Source: Conchocele bisecta (taxonomy: Eukaryota; Mollusca; Bivalvia; Lucinida; Thyasiridae). From it: a stretch of DNA of 64,000 nt. Shown one piece after another: positions 1 through 11,910 of the stretch. Made by a program: the position numbers and the translations under genes. The stretch spans positions 32,659,175 to 32,723,174 of the forward strand of contig CM055269.1 in assembly GCA_029237695.1 (NCBI GenBank). Reading direction: 5' to 3'. The stretch's first letter is position 1. Every line of letters starts with the position of its first letter. The notes beneath the pieces were generated by a model. That model was not told the DNA's origin, searched no databases, and was given only the letters and a program-made list of their open reading frames with translations.

Positions 1-1341
1 TCATTAACCTTAGTACGGCCGCCTTCAAATACTTCGAATTGGAAACCAGTAAACATCTATCTGATACAACTTTTATGAGTCTATTTAATGTCCGCACAGA
101 GATAAATGTCCAACAGTCTGGGCAAATTATAGATACAATCCACAAGGTCTCAAATAAAAGAAAAGACGGGACAGCGGGACAACAACAGAAGTTTACGATG
201 AAATTTTATAACACACAATGCTCTATTTTAGTTAATGGTTTTAGGAAGCCAGACATTTTCATGTCGAACATTTTACATCCAATCGAACAATGCATCAAAG
301 ATGGACGTCACATGCCTCTGAATCTACATGTATCAACAGACAGCCAACTAATGGCCAATCCGTCAAATACAAGACCAACACCAGCTGGAAACCAGCAGCA
401 GGGAAATGATATCCATCTTGATGACTGCCCTCACTGAGAAATTTCAGTAGAGGAAGGTGTACAATGTGACGCATGCCTACAGTGGTACCACTACACCTGT
501 GAATCTATACATATCGGTCTCCAAGAAATATATGAGGAAGATGATTATGAATATGCTTGTTTGAGCTGTAGATGCACTGACAATGACCCAATAGACAATC
601 TGAATGAATCCATTATGGAAGCGTGTAACTTGAGACAAGACGAATGTCCGTCCACAACTGATAACATTGTTCATACCACACATAACACATCCCAAGATAA
701 TACGCTTGTGAAACGAACTATGAGCCGCTCGCAGACTAATAGGGCTATATGTACTCTGGGCTCAAAGAGTGAAAACACAGTGAATGCTGACCAGGATACC
801 ACAGAATTAAAGCAACCCCCAACCACAACTAATAATGGAACAGCAGTAAAGTCATTACCGCCCATAAATGGGTAAAACCACCGGTTGTTTATCACAAGAT
901 AACACCTCTATAAAACAAATAATACACTCTGAGAGTGTACACATGGTAGATGCAGATATCACAGGGCTAAGACAACCAGTAACCATAGAAATGGCTATAC
1001 AACCATCTCTAAGAACCAAAATTGACCCACAGCCACAAACAGTAAGTAATGTGAAGAAGAGGCCAAACAGCACCACAGCTAAGAAAAATGACAACAGCGA
1101 TCAACTGCAAAACGCCCAATCATATATATACAAACTTGAAAAGAAACTGGAAGACTCAGAAAAATCAAACCGTCTGCTCAAGAGAGAATTAGATCTAAGC
1201 CAGAAGCCGACGTCCGAAAGAGGAACCATTGATAGTACACCATCGCAACTACAGAACTCATCAGCTGCCCAAGCCACACATCAGACAGTAAATGAGCTTC
1301 AAGCGATCAGAGATAGACTGGCTAGTATGGAACGTCACTAA
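1..1341 (+). pseudogene. ORF1 of element A: PHD-like finger plus coiled coil, broken
   Basis: The frame is open from the window edge to a TGA at 435-437, continues in the same frame to a TAA at 873-875, then continues one frame over from about 868 to 1341. The N-terminal part (to ~430) is typical of ORF1 proteins that precede a zinc finger. Right after the TGA comes a Cys/His cluster: QCDAC, then WYHYTC, then ACLSC about 20 residues later. This is the C4HC3 spacing of a PHD finger. The region 1080-1330 encodes a charged, heptad-rich stretch (YKLEKKLEDSEKS) that looks like a coiled coil. ORF1 proteins of this kind bind nucleic acid and the element RNA. The stop and frameshift abolish a full product. 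Confidence 0.8.
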
Positions 1342-1362
1342 GGATAGTCAAACTCAGTCTTT

Positions 1363-4300
1363 TTGAGCAGTGGGCCAAGCCTCCCAGCTAACATGGAGAA
1401 AACAGTAACTATAGTAAACTTGAATGTTAAGAACATTAATGCCAATTATGTATATGTGCAGTCCCTATTGAAGGATATAGATATTTTATGTCTCCAGGAA
1501 CACTGGTTATTCCAATACCAATTACAGCAACTGAACTCACTATCAAAAAATCATACATCAATCGCAGCCGCAGTGGACTCATCTGACGCAATTTCTCCTG
1601 CCGGTTCACCTAGAGGATATGGAGGGGTGGCGATACTGTATCGAACCAACTGGGGTCAGATCGAATATGTGCAATAGAAATACAGGCGGAACGCCCCATA
1701 CTGATTTGCACAGTATACATGCCCAGTCGCAAGTATGTAAAGTCCAGCACGCAAGGCCAAGATCCGTACGAGTTTGAGGCTACGCTAGATCAATTACGGG
1801 AAATCGTATTGAAATACCAACATACACATGAAATTATACTGTGTGGTGACATGAACTCCTCACTCCTGGTGCATCCAGGAAATGACAGAGACACTAAACT
1901 AGATACTTTCGTCAGAGAGCTTGAGCTAGAGCACTTTCAGTCGGGAACGCATACGTTTCAGCACCCCAACAGGACAGATGCCTCGGAGATAGACTATTTC
2001 CTCGTCCACTGTAACATCGATCTTATACAGACCAAAACCATAGTATGTGACAATCATTCCATGAATACCTCTGATCATATAGCAATTAGGTTAGATATTG
2101 GCCTAAAAAAACGGAAGACAGGTCATAAGAAGACAACCGTACAGACAAAACCAAAATGGCACAAATGCGATAAAAATGCCTATAAATCATTTGTCAGTGA
2201 CGGAATACAGGAATTGGTGATAACGCCGGGAAAGACTATATATGACCTACAATGTGAGATTGGAAAACTGACCAAGTTCCTACACGATGCCACCTATTAT
2301 AGTATACCAAATCATAAAACACAATTAACTACCGATATGACAAGAGTATGCAGGGTATGGTCCCCTGAAATAGCTAACGCAGTCAAACAGTCACGTAGAG
2401 TCTGGAAAGAGTGGAAAGATGCGGGAACGCCTATAGATAAATCTCATCCAACTAATGTGAAAAGGAAGGAGGCAAAAGCCAACATCCGCAAATCCCAAAG
2501 GCGAGAGCAAGCCATGAAGAGACTTATGGGCTCTGAAAATAATCCTAAGTCATTCAATACTCTAGTAAGGAAACAGCGAGCCACAGACTCCGTATCCACA
2601 GATGTACTTATTGTAGGGGGGAAGAAGGCAGAAACCCCGGAGGAGGTATGTGACAATTGGGCGACCAATTTTGAAACTCTTGCCACACCCATGGTTGAGG
2701 ACAGGTATACTCCCAAATATGCAGAGCGGATAAAGCAAGATATCATCTCAATACAGGCGATCTGTTAAGCTCAAAAGGCCCCGATTGAACCGGCTACCGT
2801 CACAGAGATTGAACAAGCAATAGACTCCCTAAACAGTAACAAGGCATGTGATACGTTTGGAATTACAGCGGAGCATGTAATGATTAGTAAACAAGCAACG
2901 GCACCAGTTATCACTGAACTTGTCAACAAGATATTCCGAGTAACTGATGTACCAGCACACATTAAGGAAGGACTACTGACCCCGATACATAAAAAAGGGA
3001 ACACAGAAGACCCTGCGAATTATAGGGGTATCACAGTCACACCAGTTGTACTGAAGATACTGGAACACGTCATAAATAGACGCCACAATAGTATTCTGGA
3101 ACCAAGTCAGTCAAGACTTCAGAAAGGTTTCACAAAGAACACCTCTTCAATAAATGCTGCGCTGCTGGTGACGGAATGCATCAATGAGTCCAGGAAAATT
3201 AAAAAAAACATTATATGTCACAACATTTGACACACAAAAATCATTTGATGTAGTCTCACATCAGTCACTCCTACATAAGCTATTTATAGATGGAATCGAG
3301 GGAGACAACTGGCTTCTCTTACATAATCTACACACAGAAATAACATCAAAAGTAAAATGGCGCGGGCAACTATCGTCACCATTCCCCATATTTCAAGGAG
3401 TGCGTCAAGGAGGAGTCCTATCAACAACTCACTACAAGAGATACAACAATCCCCTACTGAAGACCTTAGAAACCCATCACAGAGGAGCAAGCATAGGCCC
3501 GAATGACGTACCCCATGCGACATGTGCGGATGATTTGTGTCTAATATCACATGACAAACAGGAATTACAGACGATGCTGTCCGAAACCGAAAACTATGCA
3601 AATGATGAATGCTACAATATCCATCCAGGAAAAAGTGCCGTATTGCAATATAATGTAAAGCAGATTGACACAGTTCATTTATATGGAAAAACATTACCCA
3701 ACGTTGAGGAAACAGTCTACCTTGGCATAACAAGAAATCGTAAAGACACGGCTAATATAGATCAGAAAGTAAAAATAGGCAGACAAACAGCATACTCACT
3801 GATGGGATCTGGCTTCCATGGACAATCTGGTATTAAACAGCAGATAAAGGGAGATATGTGGAAAAAGTTTGTCGTCCCAAGAATGACATATGGATTGGAG
3901 GCACAGAACTTGAAAATAAAGGATGTAGACCAACTAGAGAGCTTTCAGAACAGAACATTGAAACAATTACAGGGACTCCCACTCAGGACGTCAACAACTG
4001 CCATAAGAGCTCTGCTAGGCATCCTTCCAATACGGGTCTGTATAGAACGAAACATGATAAACCACTTCTGCAGTATTGCCAGAAACCCAAACACTATCGA
4101 TCATGAAATAGCTGAGAGACAACTGGCTGTTAAATCCAGGGGAGACAAGTCTTGGTTTATGAAAATAGAGGACACTCTACGAAAGTACGACTTACCTTCT
4201 ACCTATGAAATAATACGTGATCCACCATCCAAATTGCAGTGGAAGTCCACAATGAAGAAGAATGTGAACCGCACAGTCGAAGATGAATGGAGAGAAGACA

Positions 4301-4882
4301 TTCAGACAAAAACATCACTGAAGTACATAAACCCGGAAAAGGTCAACGTTGGGAAAACACACCATATATGGTCAACCGTCCGAAACAACCGACACGACGT
4401 CAGACGAGCAGAAATCAAAGCTAGGCTACTGACAGGCACTTACACTCTGCAGGCAAATAGGGCAAAATTTAATCAGTTCACAGTAAATCCAATCTGTAAA
4501 ATATGTCAAGTAGAATCCGAAGATCGCGAGCACTTCGTCTCAAAATGTATAGGGCTAACCTCGGTCAGAGCTGAATATATAAAAAAAATTGAGGGCATGC
4601 GCGATCGATTCAAATGCTATAAACACTATAGTCAACAATACCGCGCTTCTCACACAGCTGTGTCTTGACTCGACGCATCCGAATATCTCGCGTATCCTGG
4701 ATACATCTACGACTCTAGAACAGATGGAACTGATCAGCAGAGAATGTCTACAGCTTACATGTCGAAAGGACCAGAAAGCTCGAACTCGTGTAAATTGGGA
4801 GAACAATAATGACAATACACTCAATGTAAATAGCTCGTTCACTAATGACTGTACAGAACCAAGTTCAACTGTTGCATTATAA
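1363..4882 (+). pseudogene. ORF2 of element A: endonuclease-reverse transcriptase, multiply broken
   Basis: The pieces in order are: 1363-~1655, endonuclease N-terminus with NLNV and the catalytic-type LQEHW; a frameshift near 1655; ~1655-2768, endonuclease C-terminus with GDMNSS, SEIDYF and TSDHIAI; an in-frame TAA at 2766; 2769-~3205, RT fingers with LTPIHKKG and NYRGITV; a frameshift in an A8 run at ~3201-3208; ~3209-4588, RT palm and thumb with FDTQKSFDVV (motif A), QGVRQGGVLS (motif B) and CADDLCLIS (motif C, ADD), then a C-x2-C-x8-H-x4-C motif near 4500-4550; a frameshift in an A8 run near 4581-4588; then a tail to 4882. The enzyme nicks target DNA and primes reverse transcription from it. 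Two of the three frameshifts sit in A8 homopolymers, so some could be assembly errors. Confidence 0.88.
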
Positions 4883-5031
4883 CACGCATGGAAAAAAAAT
4901 ATTATGTATACATGTATTTAATATCTACTTGAAACGACATAGTCGGTGCCACGAAAAATATACGTGGGAGCTCTACGAAGAAAAGAAAAAAAAGATGGCG
5001 GCTAATATTCATTTATAATCAGGAAGTGAAC

Positions 5032-5224
<193 letters not shown>

Positions 5225-5384
5225 GTGTTATACACTATATAAGCAGCGAAGACATACAGATATAGCTGACGAGCAGGTGAGCGTAATCTAGAGTAGCCAT
5301 GCCCAATGAGCAGTTGAGCCTAATCTAATAAGAATGTATCCCCAATGTACCGACAAAGCTTGCGTCGAGTGCATCAGTCAACCG

Positions 5385-5822
5385 TTAATCAAATCGTTTC
5401 GTAGTTTTAATGTACTCATATACTAATTTAAAAATAACCGTATTAATTTCCTGATTTCCATCAGGTGTACCTTTTAATAGCATGACCGTATTTAAAGGAT
5501 AAAGCTGCAGCAATGATTGGCGCAAAACTATACGCTGTGCACAGTATTTTTGACACTGAAAGAAATAGTGATCTGCACCTTCTACTACTTCACTACAATC
5601 GCAATAGGGAGTGTCTTTAATATGGTTATTACAAAGATAATCATTTAGACTACTACATTTATTACGAATTATCGCATGCATTACGGATAAAAATCGATTT
5701 CCTTTCAAATAACAGGGAGGAACATCGTACTGTGTATATAAATATTCAGTGCATACTGTTTTGAATTGTCTAAGGCTGTCAGCATTTCTCAGCATAGGAT
5801 CAGTATCATTCCGAAGGCGTCG
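5385..5822 (-). pseudogene. 3' coding end of non-LTR element B (copy B1)
   Basis: Minus-strand reading gives the C-terminus of a non-LTR reverse transcriptase protein. It has the landmark SVMHAIIRNKCSSLN, then YCDCSEVVEGADHYFFQC, a C-x-C...H...C knuckle, and ends IKTTKRFD. It is clearly homologous to 13035-13602 in this window. Upstream on the same strand the coding sequence is cut at 5822-5825 by the DNA element at 5826-10751 and resumes at 10755. The joined flanks read through exactly where copy B2 is uninterrupted, so B1 predates the insertion. Degenerate, no start codon. Confidence 0.85.
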
Positions 5823-5825
5823 TAC

Positions 5826-6200
5826 TAGTCTACTAGCCAATTGGTGAACCGGGAAATGTTGAGTACTATAAGGTTTTATGCTTGAAATGTAATCAATAGG
5901 TCCTAAGGACTCAAAAACTGCCGGATGCTAAGTTTCATATGTTTAGCATTTTTCACAATTGACATAATTAGCATATTAATTGGGTCAAATCACTAAATGA
6001 TGCCTATCTTCCTCAATAAGCCACATAGACTTAATTTGGGTGCATATAGCCATGTTTTCGACCCCAAAGAATCGATCTAACACAGTCCCAAGCACACACA
6101 TTAATTACAACCTCCTGAAATCCAAGATGGCCGCCATTTATAATGAAGTAAATGGTAAAATCGTCATAACTCCGCTACATTTGCATATAGATAATTTGTT
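5826..6200 (+). repeat. Left terminal inverted repeat of the 4.9-kb element
   Basis: Matches the reverse complement of 10375-10751, with a ~10-bp length difference just inside the first 14 bases and scattered substitutions. Contains the AAGATGGCCGCC motif near 6125. Confidence 0.85.
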
Positions 6201-7169
6201 TGATGTCTAGGCATATGTTGTCGACACTAGGGTTTCGATTTAGCATGTTTTCAAACCCCAGCACTCTTCTGAACACTCATTATTATGTAATATGGCCGCT
6301 ATTCAAAATTAAGAAAATCATAAAGACCCATCAATATCCATAGCGACTTCGTTTTGGTGTTTATTTTTACCATAAATTCATTAAGAATCGTTCTTAATAT
6401 ATGATTTTGAACAACGCATAATTATCGAAGTATGTATTTGATATTATTTCCCCCTTTTTAAATAATTGTACAGGTATGGTTATTGTACATCTGCGACGTA
6501 TGCACTGTGGTTTTTCAGAATATTTGATCGCACAGTTGAACATGTATCGCAATGGATATTGGATATTCCACGATGACATCAAATTTACCAAAAAAATCCA
6601 CATCAACAGTAAAGGTTAATAATCCAGTAAGCACTGTGAAACATACAAGACTGGAGAGTCATCAAAATACATAGCATTGACCACCTTAAGAAAAAGAGTG
6701 AAAAGGTTTAACGTCCGACCAACAAGTAAGTCATGTACAGACGTAATCAATGTTACATATCTTATCTGAGAGACAAGAGGAATGGGAATGCTATGTATAT
6801 CGTCGTATCCAGATCGATGATTGAGCACACAAACACCTGAATGTTAACATATATGGCAATACGTTACCAGGAGACTGCTGCATCGTCATCCTGCAAAACC
6901 ATTCAAGAAACCGTTACAACGTAACTATTATTATATACACCTGCAGCACTGCGTAAGACTATGTAAGAATGTCGTAGGTGTCAATTTAAAATGTATTATT
7001 GTTACAGTAGCAATTTTGTATGTCAACAAAATTTATGCTAACAAAAACACAATTTTTACGAACTTCTTAAATTTTACGAAGTTTAGTGAAACGGGCCCAT
7101 GAACTTATCTATAATTGTATCCTAAAAAAATTGGTGAATCAACAGGATCAAAGGTGGACACTATCTGTC

Positions 7170-8657
7170 TCAGTCATCACTTGCATATTCATGGTCGCCA
7201 TCGCTATCTACATCCTCTTCCACTTCGTCAACGTCTCCTTCATCAGCATCTCGTTGTGTCAATGCATTATAGCATTCGTCCCCTCCTTCGCATGCACAGT
7301 AGCTGGTGCAAGACAGTACATTTGCTATGCAAAAGTATGGTGCAGTTTTACTGCGAGACCTAGACTAGTTTGATTAGTACATTTGCTGACATTCTGCTGG
7401 AGACACTGGGCGAGAGTGAGTGATACGTTGGACATCTCACCATTAGACACAAGACTAGAGACACATTTTAGCAGAGTTGAACTTGTGTCTTGAACAGTTT
7501 TCTCATACATAAAGCTATTCAGGTTGTAATCCCGGGGCAATGCAATTTTTCTAACTTCTGCCTTGACTTTTCTGATCAAGCGGTCAACATCATCATCAAC
7601 ATCAGAAACAAGTGACTGCTTGACAAGTTTGATAGACTTGCCAACAAACTTCCGAAAGCCGACAAGGGAAGAACAACCTTCTAAATGCAACACGACAATC
7701 TCATCACCAGAGTACTCAGTCAAGTGTACAATCAATGGTATGGTGCAGTTTTACTGCGAGACCCAGACTAGTTTGATTAGTACATTTGCTGTCATTCTGC
7801 TGGAGACACTGGGCGAGAGTGAGTGATACGTTGGACATCTCACCATTAGACACAAGACTAGAGACACATTTTAGCAGAGTTGAACTTGTGTCTTGAACAG
7901 TTTTCTCATACATAAAGCTATTCAGGTTGTAATCCCGGGGCAATGCAATTTTTCTAACTTCTGCCTTGACTTTTCTGATCAAGCGGTCAACATCATCATC
8001 AACATCATAAACAAGTGACTGCTTGACAAGTTTGATAGACTTGCCAACAAACTTCCGAAAGCCGACAAGGGAGGAACAACCTTCTAAATGCAACACGACA
8101 ATCTCATCACCAGAGTACTCAGTCAAGTGTACAATCAATTGTTTTCTAGTTAGGAGACCGGAATTGTGAGTATAAACATCATGTAGTTCAGCTAATGTCC
8201 ACGTAACAGAAATGTTAGTTTTCATATGGTTGATTACAGACTTCAATGATTCATCAACACATGGTTTAAAAGATTCATATTTGGTGGGTACCTTTCTGAA
8301 TTTATTGTAACATGTAATATGATACTGAGCATCTGCTGCTGGTAGATCGGTTTGAGCACCGTTCACTCTAACCTCAACGGTTCTTGACCAATTATCTCGT
8401 CGTTCATCACATATGTCAAGTATCACCTGTTTGAAAGTAGGTTGACCAGGCCTTGTTTCAGTCTCACATTGGCATGTAGGCACCCACTTGTGGGGATTTT
8501 TGGGATCTTTATGGAAACACACGTTTCCACAAAATATACAATCTCTTTTGAATACAAAGTCAGATACTTGTGAACGACTAAGTCGTTGTGGAGGTTCATC
8601 ATCATGTGACAAGTCACTATATTTTCTCTTGTTACTAACTAACACACTGCGGGACAC
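7170..8657 (-). pseudogene. Remnant of Cys-rich transposon protein, frameshifted by a 403-bp duplication
   Basis: The first 313 codons (8657-7716) show a zinc-binding type N-terminus: CIFCG near residue 40, CQC near 62, and YHITCYNKF near 112. Similar modules occur in proteins encoded by invertebrate DNA transposons. The reading frame then runs into a 403-bp tandem duplication (period not divisible by 3) and stops; the second copy continues it in another frame to about 7325. A further minus-strand segment, ending in TGA at 7170, encodes a Cys-rich motif (SCTSYCACEGGDEC) and an acidic tail. I infer it to be the C-terminus of the same protein, with the catalytic middle deleted. The GTG at 8657 is not a convincing start: a TAA lies just upstream in frame, and CCCGCAG near 8645-8651 may be a splice acceptor. 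Confidence 0.6.
7335..8140. repeat. Tandem duplication, 2 x 403 bp
   Basis: 7335-7737 and 7738-8140 are the same sequence with about four substitutions visible, roughly 99% identity. It lies inside the coding remnant and shifts its frame. Confidence 0.95.
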
Positions 8658-8929
8658 AGATGTGTATGAACTTTAACACGATTTGTGGCATGATACTGAT
8701 GCATTGTCACCATCTCATGCAATTATATCCTCGAGTCGCACATGTATGGCATCGCCACATTCTTGACTCCAGAGGATAAGCGTTCGTATTCCAGCAATCC
8801 CACATCGCTTCCATTCCGTCCGTTTTCCAACACATGGAGCAAATAAGCACTGCATCGCCAGTACACATGATCTGAAAACAAGAAACTTCTTTCAAGTTGG
8901 TGTAAGGAGCCATTTATATTATACACTTA

Positions 8930-10090
8930 ACGAATTTGATCACCCTGTTTATTTCAACTTTGGAAGAAAATTTGAAAGCCATGTAGATCTACTATGAACT
9001 ATAATACTATATTATTAATTTAATAATTTCCATTTTTCAATAACTTGACAAGGAATTATGCGTTCATTTCGTTTACTAGTTTGTTATAATTTAACGTTGA
9101 ATAAGGTCACCCGTCAAATGGAATGTCACCGATATTTATTGAATGTCTCGATACGTTTTTTGTACTATTTAATAATGCGTATAGTCCCTGTTTGCTGCAA
9201 TAAGCTTGACACCGGCTTGTCATGGAATTTACATAATGATGCAACTCGCGTTGCATGGAGTATTGTGGCAAACTTTATTTTGATCAGAGACAGCTATGCA
9301 TTTGATCTTGCCCCCGATGCCATGGAGCTAGCGACAAACTTGACCAACCCACCCCCAGATGCACATCAGCTATCAGCTGAGAAAACTGGAAAGTTTGTTG
9401 CAAGATTGGGATAGTGTGGAGGATCCCGGGGTTAATAAATTGCTTTGCGTGGGTAGGGACAAGATTTGGAATGACAGATACGACCAATGAAACATATCAT
9501 ATATTACACCCGTGCGCGCCACCCATGCATATCATATCAAATAATTAGTACCAGTACAGTGATGCCTTACTGTTTACAGTGATTATGACTCGGTGTGTGA
9601 CTCAAATCATACCAGTTAACGGGGTGTGGGACCTAGATTCATATATCTTTTTGAAATGATGCTCCTAGAAACTTTTTTGTTGTTGTTATGTAAACTTCTT
9701 GTTGTTGTTGTTAATATAAAACTTACTTGAAATCCGAATATTTTGGCAGCACTGCATAAATACGTGGATGTCGCCGCGTTTTGTTCTCCTTTTGCGCAGC
9801 TAACATCCTCAGTATGTCAAAGTTGAGTCGTTTGTTCAAGAAGACCATCCGTCAACGACAGCATGAGAAAGTATCAACGAGTTCAGGATGCAATTCTTGA
9901 AAGTGGCGAGCAGAGGTGCTGGACGCTCTCGGATCCATTCATGCATATTTAATTCGGAATTATTTCAGAACGTTCTAAGATTGATTCCTTTGGGTGGAAC
10001 ACATGGTTGTTGAAATGAACATAATGTGTTTATCTTTAGTGGTTGCCAAGTTATCACAACTATTAAATGCACTATGTACCTTATTATATG
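8930..10090. other. Interior of the 4.9-kb element, no gene recognised
   Basis: AT-rich sequence with short open frames only, plus a short (GTT)n run near 9680-9715. The plus-strand frame at 9058-9414 has no family signature. Likely non-coding cargo of the transposon. Confidence 0.6.
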
Positions 10091-10374
10091 TGGCGGCCAT
10101 ATTGTATTTCAGGCAGATTCAATTGTTTTATCAGCCTGCAACTGTGTTAGATCGATTCATTATGGTATAAAACATTGGTGTGCATAAACATATAACTTTT
10201 CTATTTTAGTAGTTGCATATTTATTGCGACTTTAACAGTTACCTCATTATGCATGGCGGCCATCTTGGATTTCATGATATTGAAATGGCTGTATGAGCCT
10301 TGGATTGTGTTAGAATTATTCATTTGTGTCTGAAACATGAGCCTAGAGACCAAAGTTAAGTCTATAAAATGATC
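10090..10374. repeat. Subterminal direct repeats of the 4.9-kb element
   Basis: Two or more degenerate units of about 170 bp, each with GATGGCCGCC or its complement and an AATCGATCTAACACA-like stretch (near 10092, 10258 and 10432). They echo the inner edge of the inverted repeat. Confidence 0.6.
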
Positions 10375-10751
10375 TATATGCAAATGTAGCTGAGTTATGA
10401 CGATTTTACCATTTACCTCATTATAAATGGTGGCCATCTTGAATTTTAGGAGGTTGGAATTAATATATGTGCTTGGGATTGTGTTAGATAGATTCGTTGG
10501 GGTCGAAAACATGGGTATAGGCACCAAAATTAAGTCTATGTGGCGTATTAAGGAAGATAGGCTTACTTTGGTGATTTGACCTAATTAATATGCTATTTAG
10601 GTCAATTATGAAAAATGCTAAACATATGAAACTTAGCATCCGGCAGTTTCTGAGTCCTGAGGACCTATATATTACATTTCAAGCATAAAACCTTATAGTA
10701 CTCAACATTTCCCGGTTCTCTATAGAACATATAGGAATGGCTAGTAGACTA
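10375..10751 (-). repeat. Right terminal inverted repeat of the 4.9-kb element
   Basis: Reverse-complement partner of 5826-6200. Its outermost 14 bases are an exact complement of the left terminus, and TAC follows. Confidence 0.85.
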
Positions 10752-10754
10752 TAC

Positions 10755-11139
10755 AGAAGATGGTATGAAAGAACGTTTGTATACCTCTAGTCGTGTGTTG
10801 GGAATATTAATATCATTTTGGTTTCTAAGATTATAACTAGTTATGTTATTAACGGGAGGAGGTATAATATTCGAAACATAGCTAGGTATTTGATTGTTGT
10901 TGGCTTTGTACATAATTGACAATTGTTGTGCACTTCGTCGAACTGATAATAATTGCTAGCCTACTTCTTGTTTTAGGTTTTCTAGCGATACTGAATGTGT
11001 TAAGCCAGTTACTATTCTAGCGGCTTCGTTTTGATTTTTTTCCAATGAATCCTTTTCATATTCTTCACAACCATCCCAAACTGATGAAACATACTCTAGA
11101 ATAGGTCGCATGTAAGAAACATATATTTTGTTTCGACAG
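10755..11139 (-). pseudogene. Reverse transcriptase thumb of element B1
   Basis: Minus-strand translation resembles the B2 segment at 15734-16030: a PILEYVSSVWDG-type stretch, NEAARIVTGL, VNNITSYNLRNQ and RLEVYKRSFIPSS, with at least one stop. It continues into 5385-5822 once the intervening DNA transposon is removed. It ends near 11139, upstream of which no further B sequence is seen, so B1 is 5' truncated. Confidence 0.85.
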
Positions 11140-11660
11140 GCTGCAACACGTTATAAGCGAGTAAAGCATTACGACTTCGCGTGGCTTTTTCTTACAATGG
11201 TGATGCATGCGAGTTTTGTACATGTCTAAATCACATAATCGTCATACCCGGGCGCATTTTAATTGTTTTGTACATTGTTTAGAAAGGTGTTTCATGTATA
11301 TACAAACAATAATTGACCATCCAAGACACGCTAGAATCACCTGTGGGTTTGAACAGCGTGTATGTTTCCGTCTTAGATGGCAGAAAACACACGACTCCGC
11401 TCTACCATATACATTGTGTCCATGTAGCAGACTTCCAAGTGCTACCAGGTGGTCTCCCACGAGTGAAATGGTTTATAAATTATATGTAAGCGATGTAGGC
11501 TTTTGCTCTCACGCTGGTAGAGTGACTGTGAACTGTATGTAAATAGTGAGCAACGCATGGAAGTAAGGGTGCCTGTCATCAGACATGGACACTGCCTTTC
11601 AGTGCTACAAGTTTGGTCTTTTAAGAAAAAAAAATGGGCATATTGTTTTCGTCACGGGTG
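11140..11660. other. Unassigned sequence
   Basis: No convincing gene. A 111-codon open frame at 11207-11542 shows no motif or coding bias that I recognise. Confidence 0.5.
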
Positions 11661-11663
11661 TCT

Positions 11664-11692
11664 GTTCGTCCGTCCGTCCGTCCGTCCATCAC
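11664..11692. repeat. (CCGT)n short tandem repeat
   Basis: Several CCGT tetranucleotide units following TGTCTGTT, a simple-sequence tract. Confidence 0.85.
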
Positions 11693-11910
11693 GTTTCTTG
11701 TAAGAAGTAAAACGTGTTAACAGTAATAAGGTAGGGACTTCACACTTGGTGTGTGCCTTCCTTATAATGTGTGTAGATGCGCAAAGTGAATTTCGATTTT
11801 TGATTCGACCTCCCTGTCATGGAGTATCTCATCATTTTCGACTTAGCATTTGGGAAAAGTTTGTATATTGCGATGGAACGCCATCGACTGTGCACCAGTT
11901 TTAATATAAT

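Larger units (their letters stand above)
1..4996 (+). mobile_element. Non-LTR (LINE) retrotransposon A, nearly full length, degenerate
   Basis: Two consecutive coding regions fit an APE-type non-LTR retrotransposon: ORF1 with a PHD-like finger and coiled coil, and ORF2 with apurinic-type endonuclease, reverse transcriptase and a C-terminal Cys/His motif. The 5' part lies outside the window, because the ORF1 frame is open from the first bases. After the ORF2 stop at 4882 there is about 110 bp of AT-rich 3' sequence ending in A-rich DNA, then a GA microsatellite, so the 3' end is placed near 4996. No target duplication can be tested without the 5' end. The RT and endonuclease style resembles I-group/Nimb or CR1-related elements of molluscs; the clade is not certain. 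Several stops and frameshifts make it a dead copy. Confidence 0.9.
5826..10751. mobile_element. 4.9-kb DNA transposon with long TIRs inserted in element B1, TSD TAC
   Basis: The two ends are inverted copies: the left begins TAGTCTACTAGCCA and the right ends TGGCTAGTAGACTA, and homology continues inward for about 375 bp at roughly 90% identity. TAC flanks both sides (5823-5825 and 10752-10754). Removing the element with one TAC restores a continuous reverse transcriptase sequence matching 13540-13606. The interior holds a minus-strand Cys-rich protein remnant (7170-8657) and subterminal direct repeats. A 3-bp duplication fits superfamilies such as Academ, CACTA or Harbinger; the Cys-rich termini of the protein make me think of Academ-like elements, but no helicase, nuclease or DDE core is left, so the superfamily is open. 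Confidence 0.82.

Noticed and set aside
9058..9414. 118-codon gene candidate inside the 4.9-kb element
   Set aside because: No recognisable domain, and codon composition follows the AT-rich surroundings; left unassigned.
11207..11542. 111-codon gene candidate
   Set aside because: No motif, no homologous copy in the window, composition not distinct from background.
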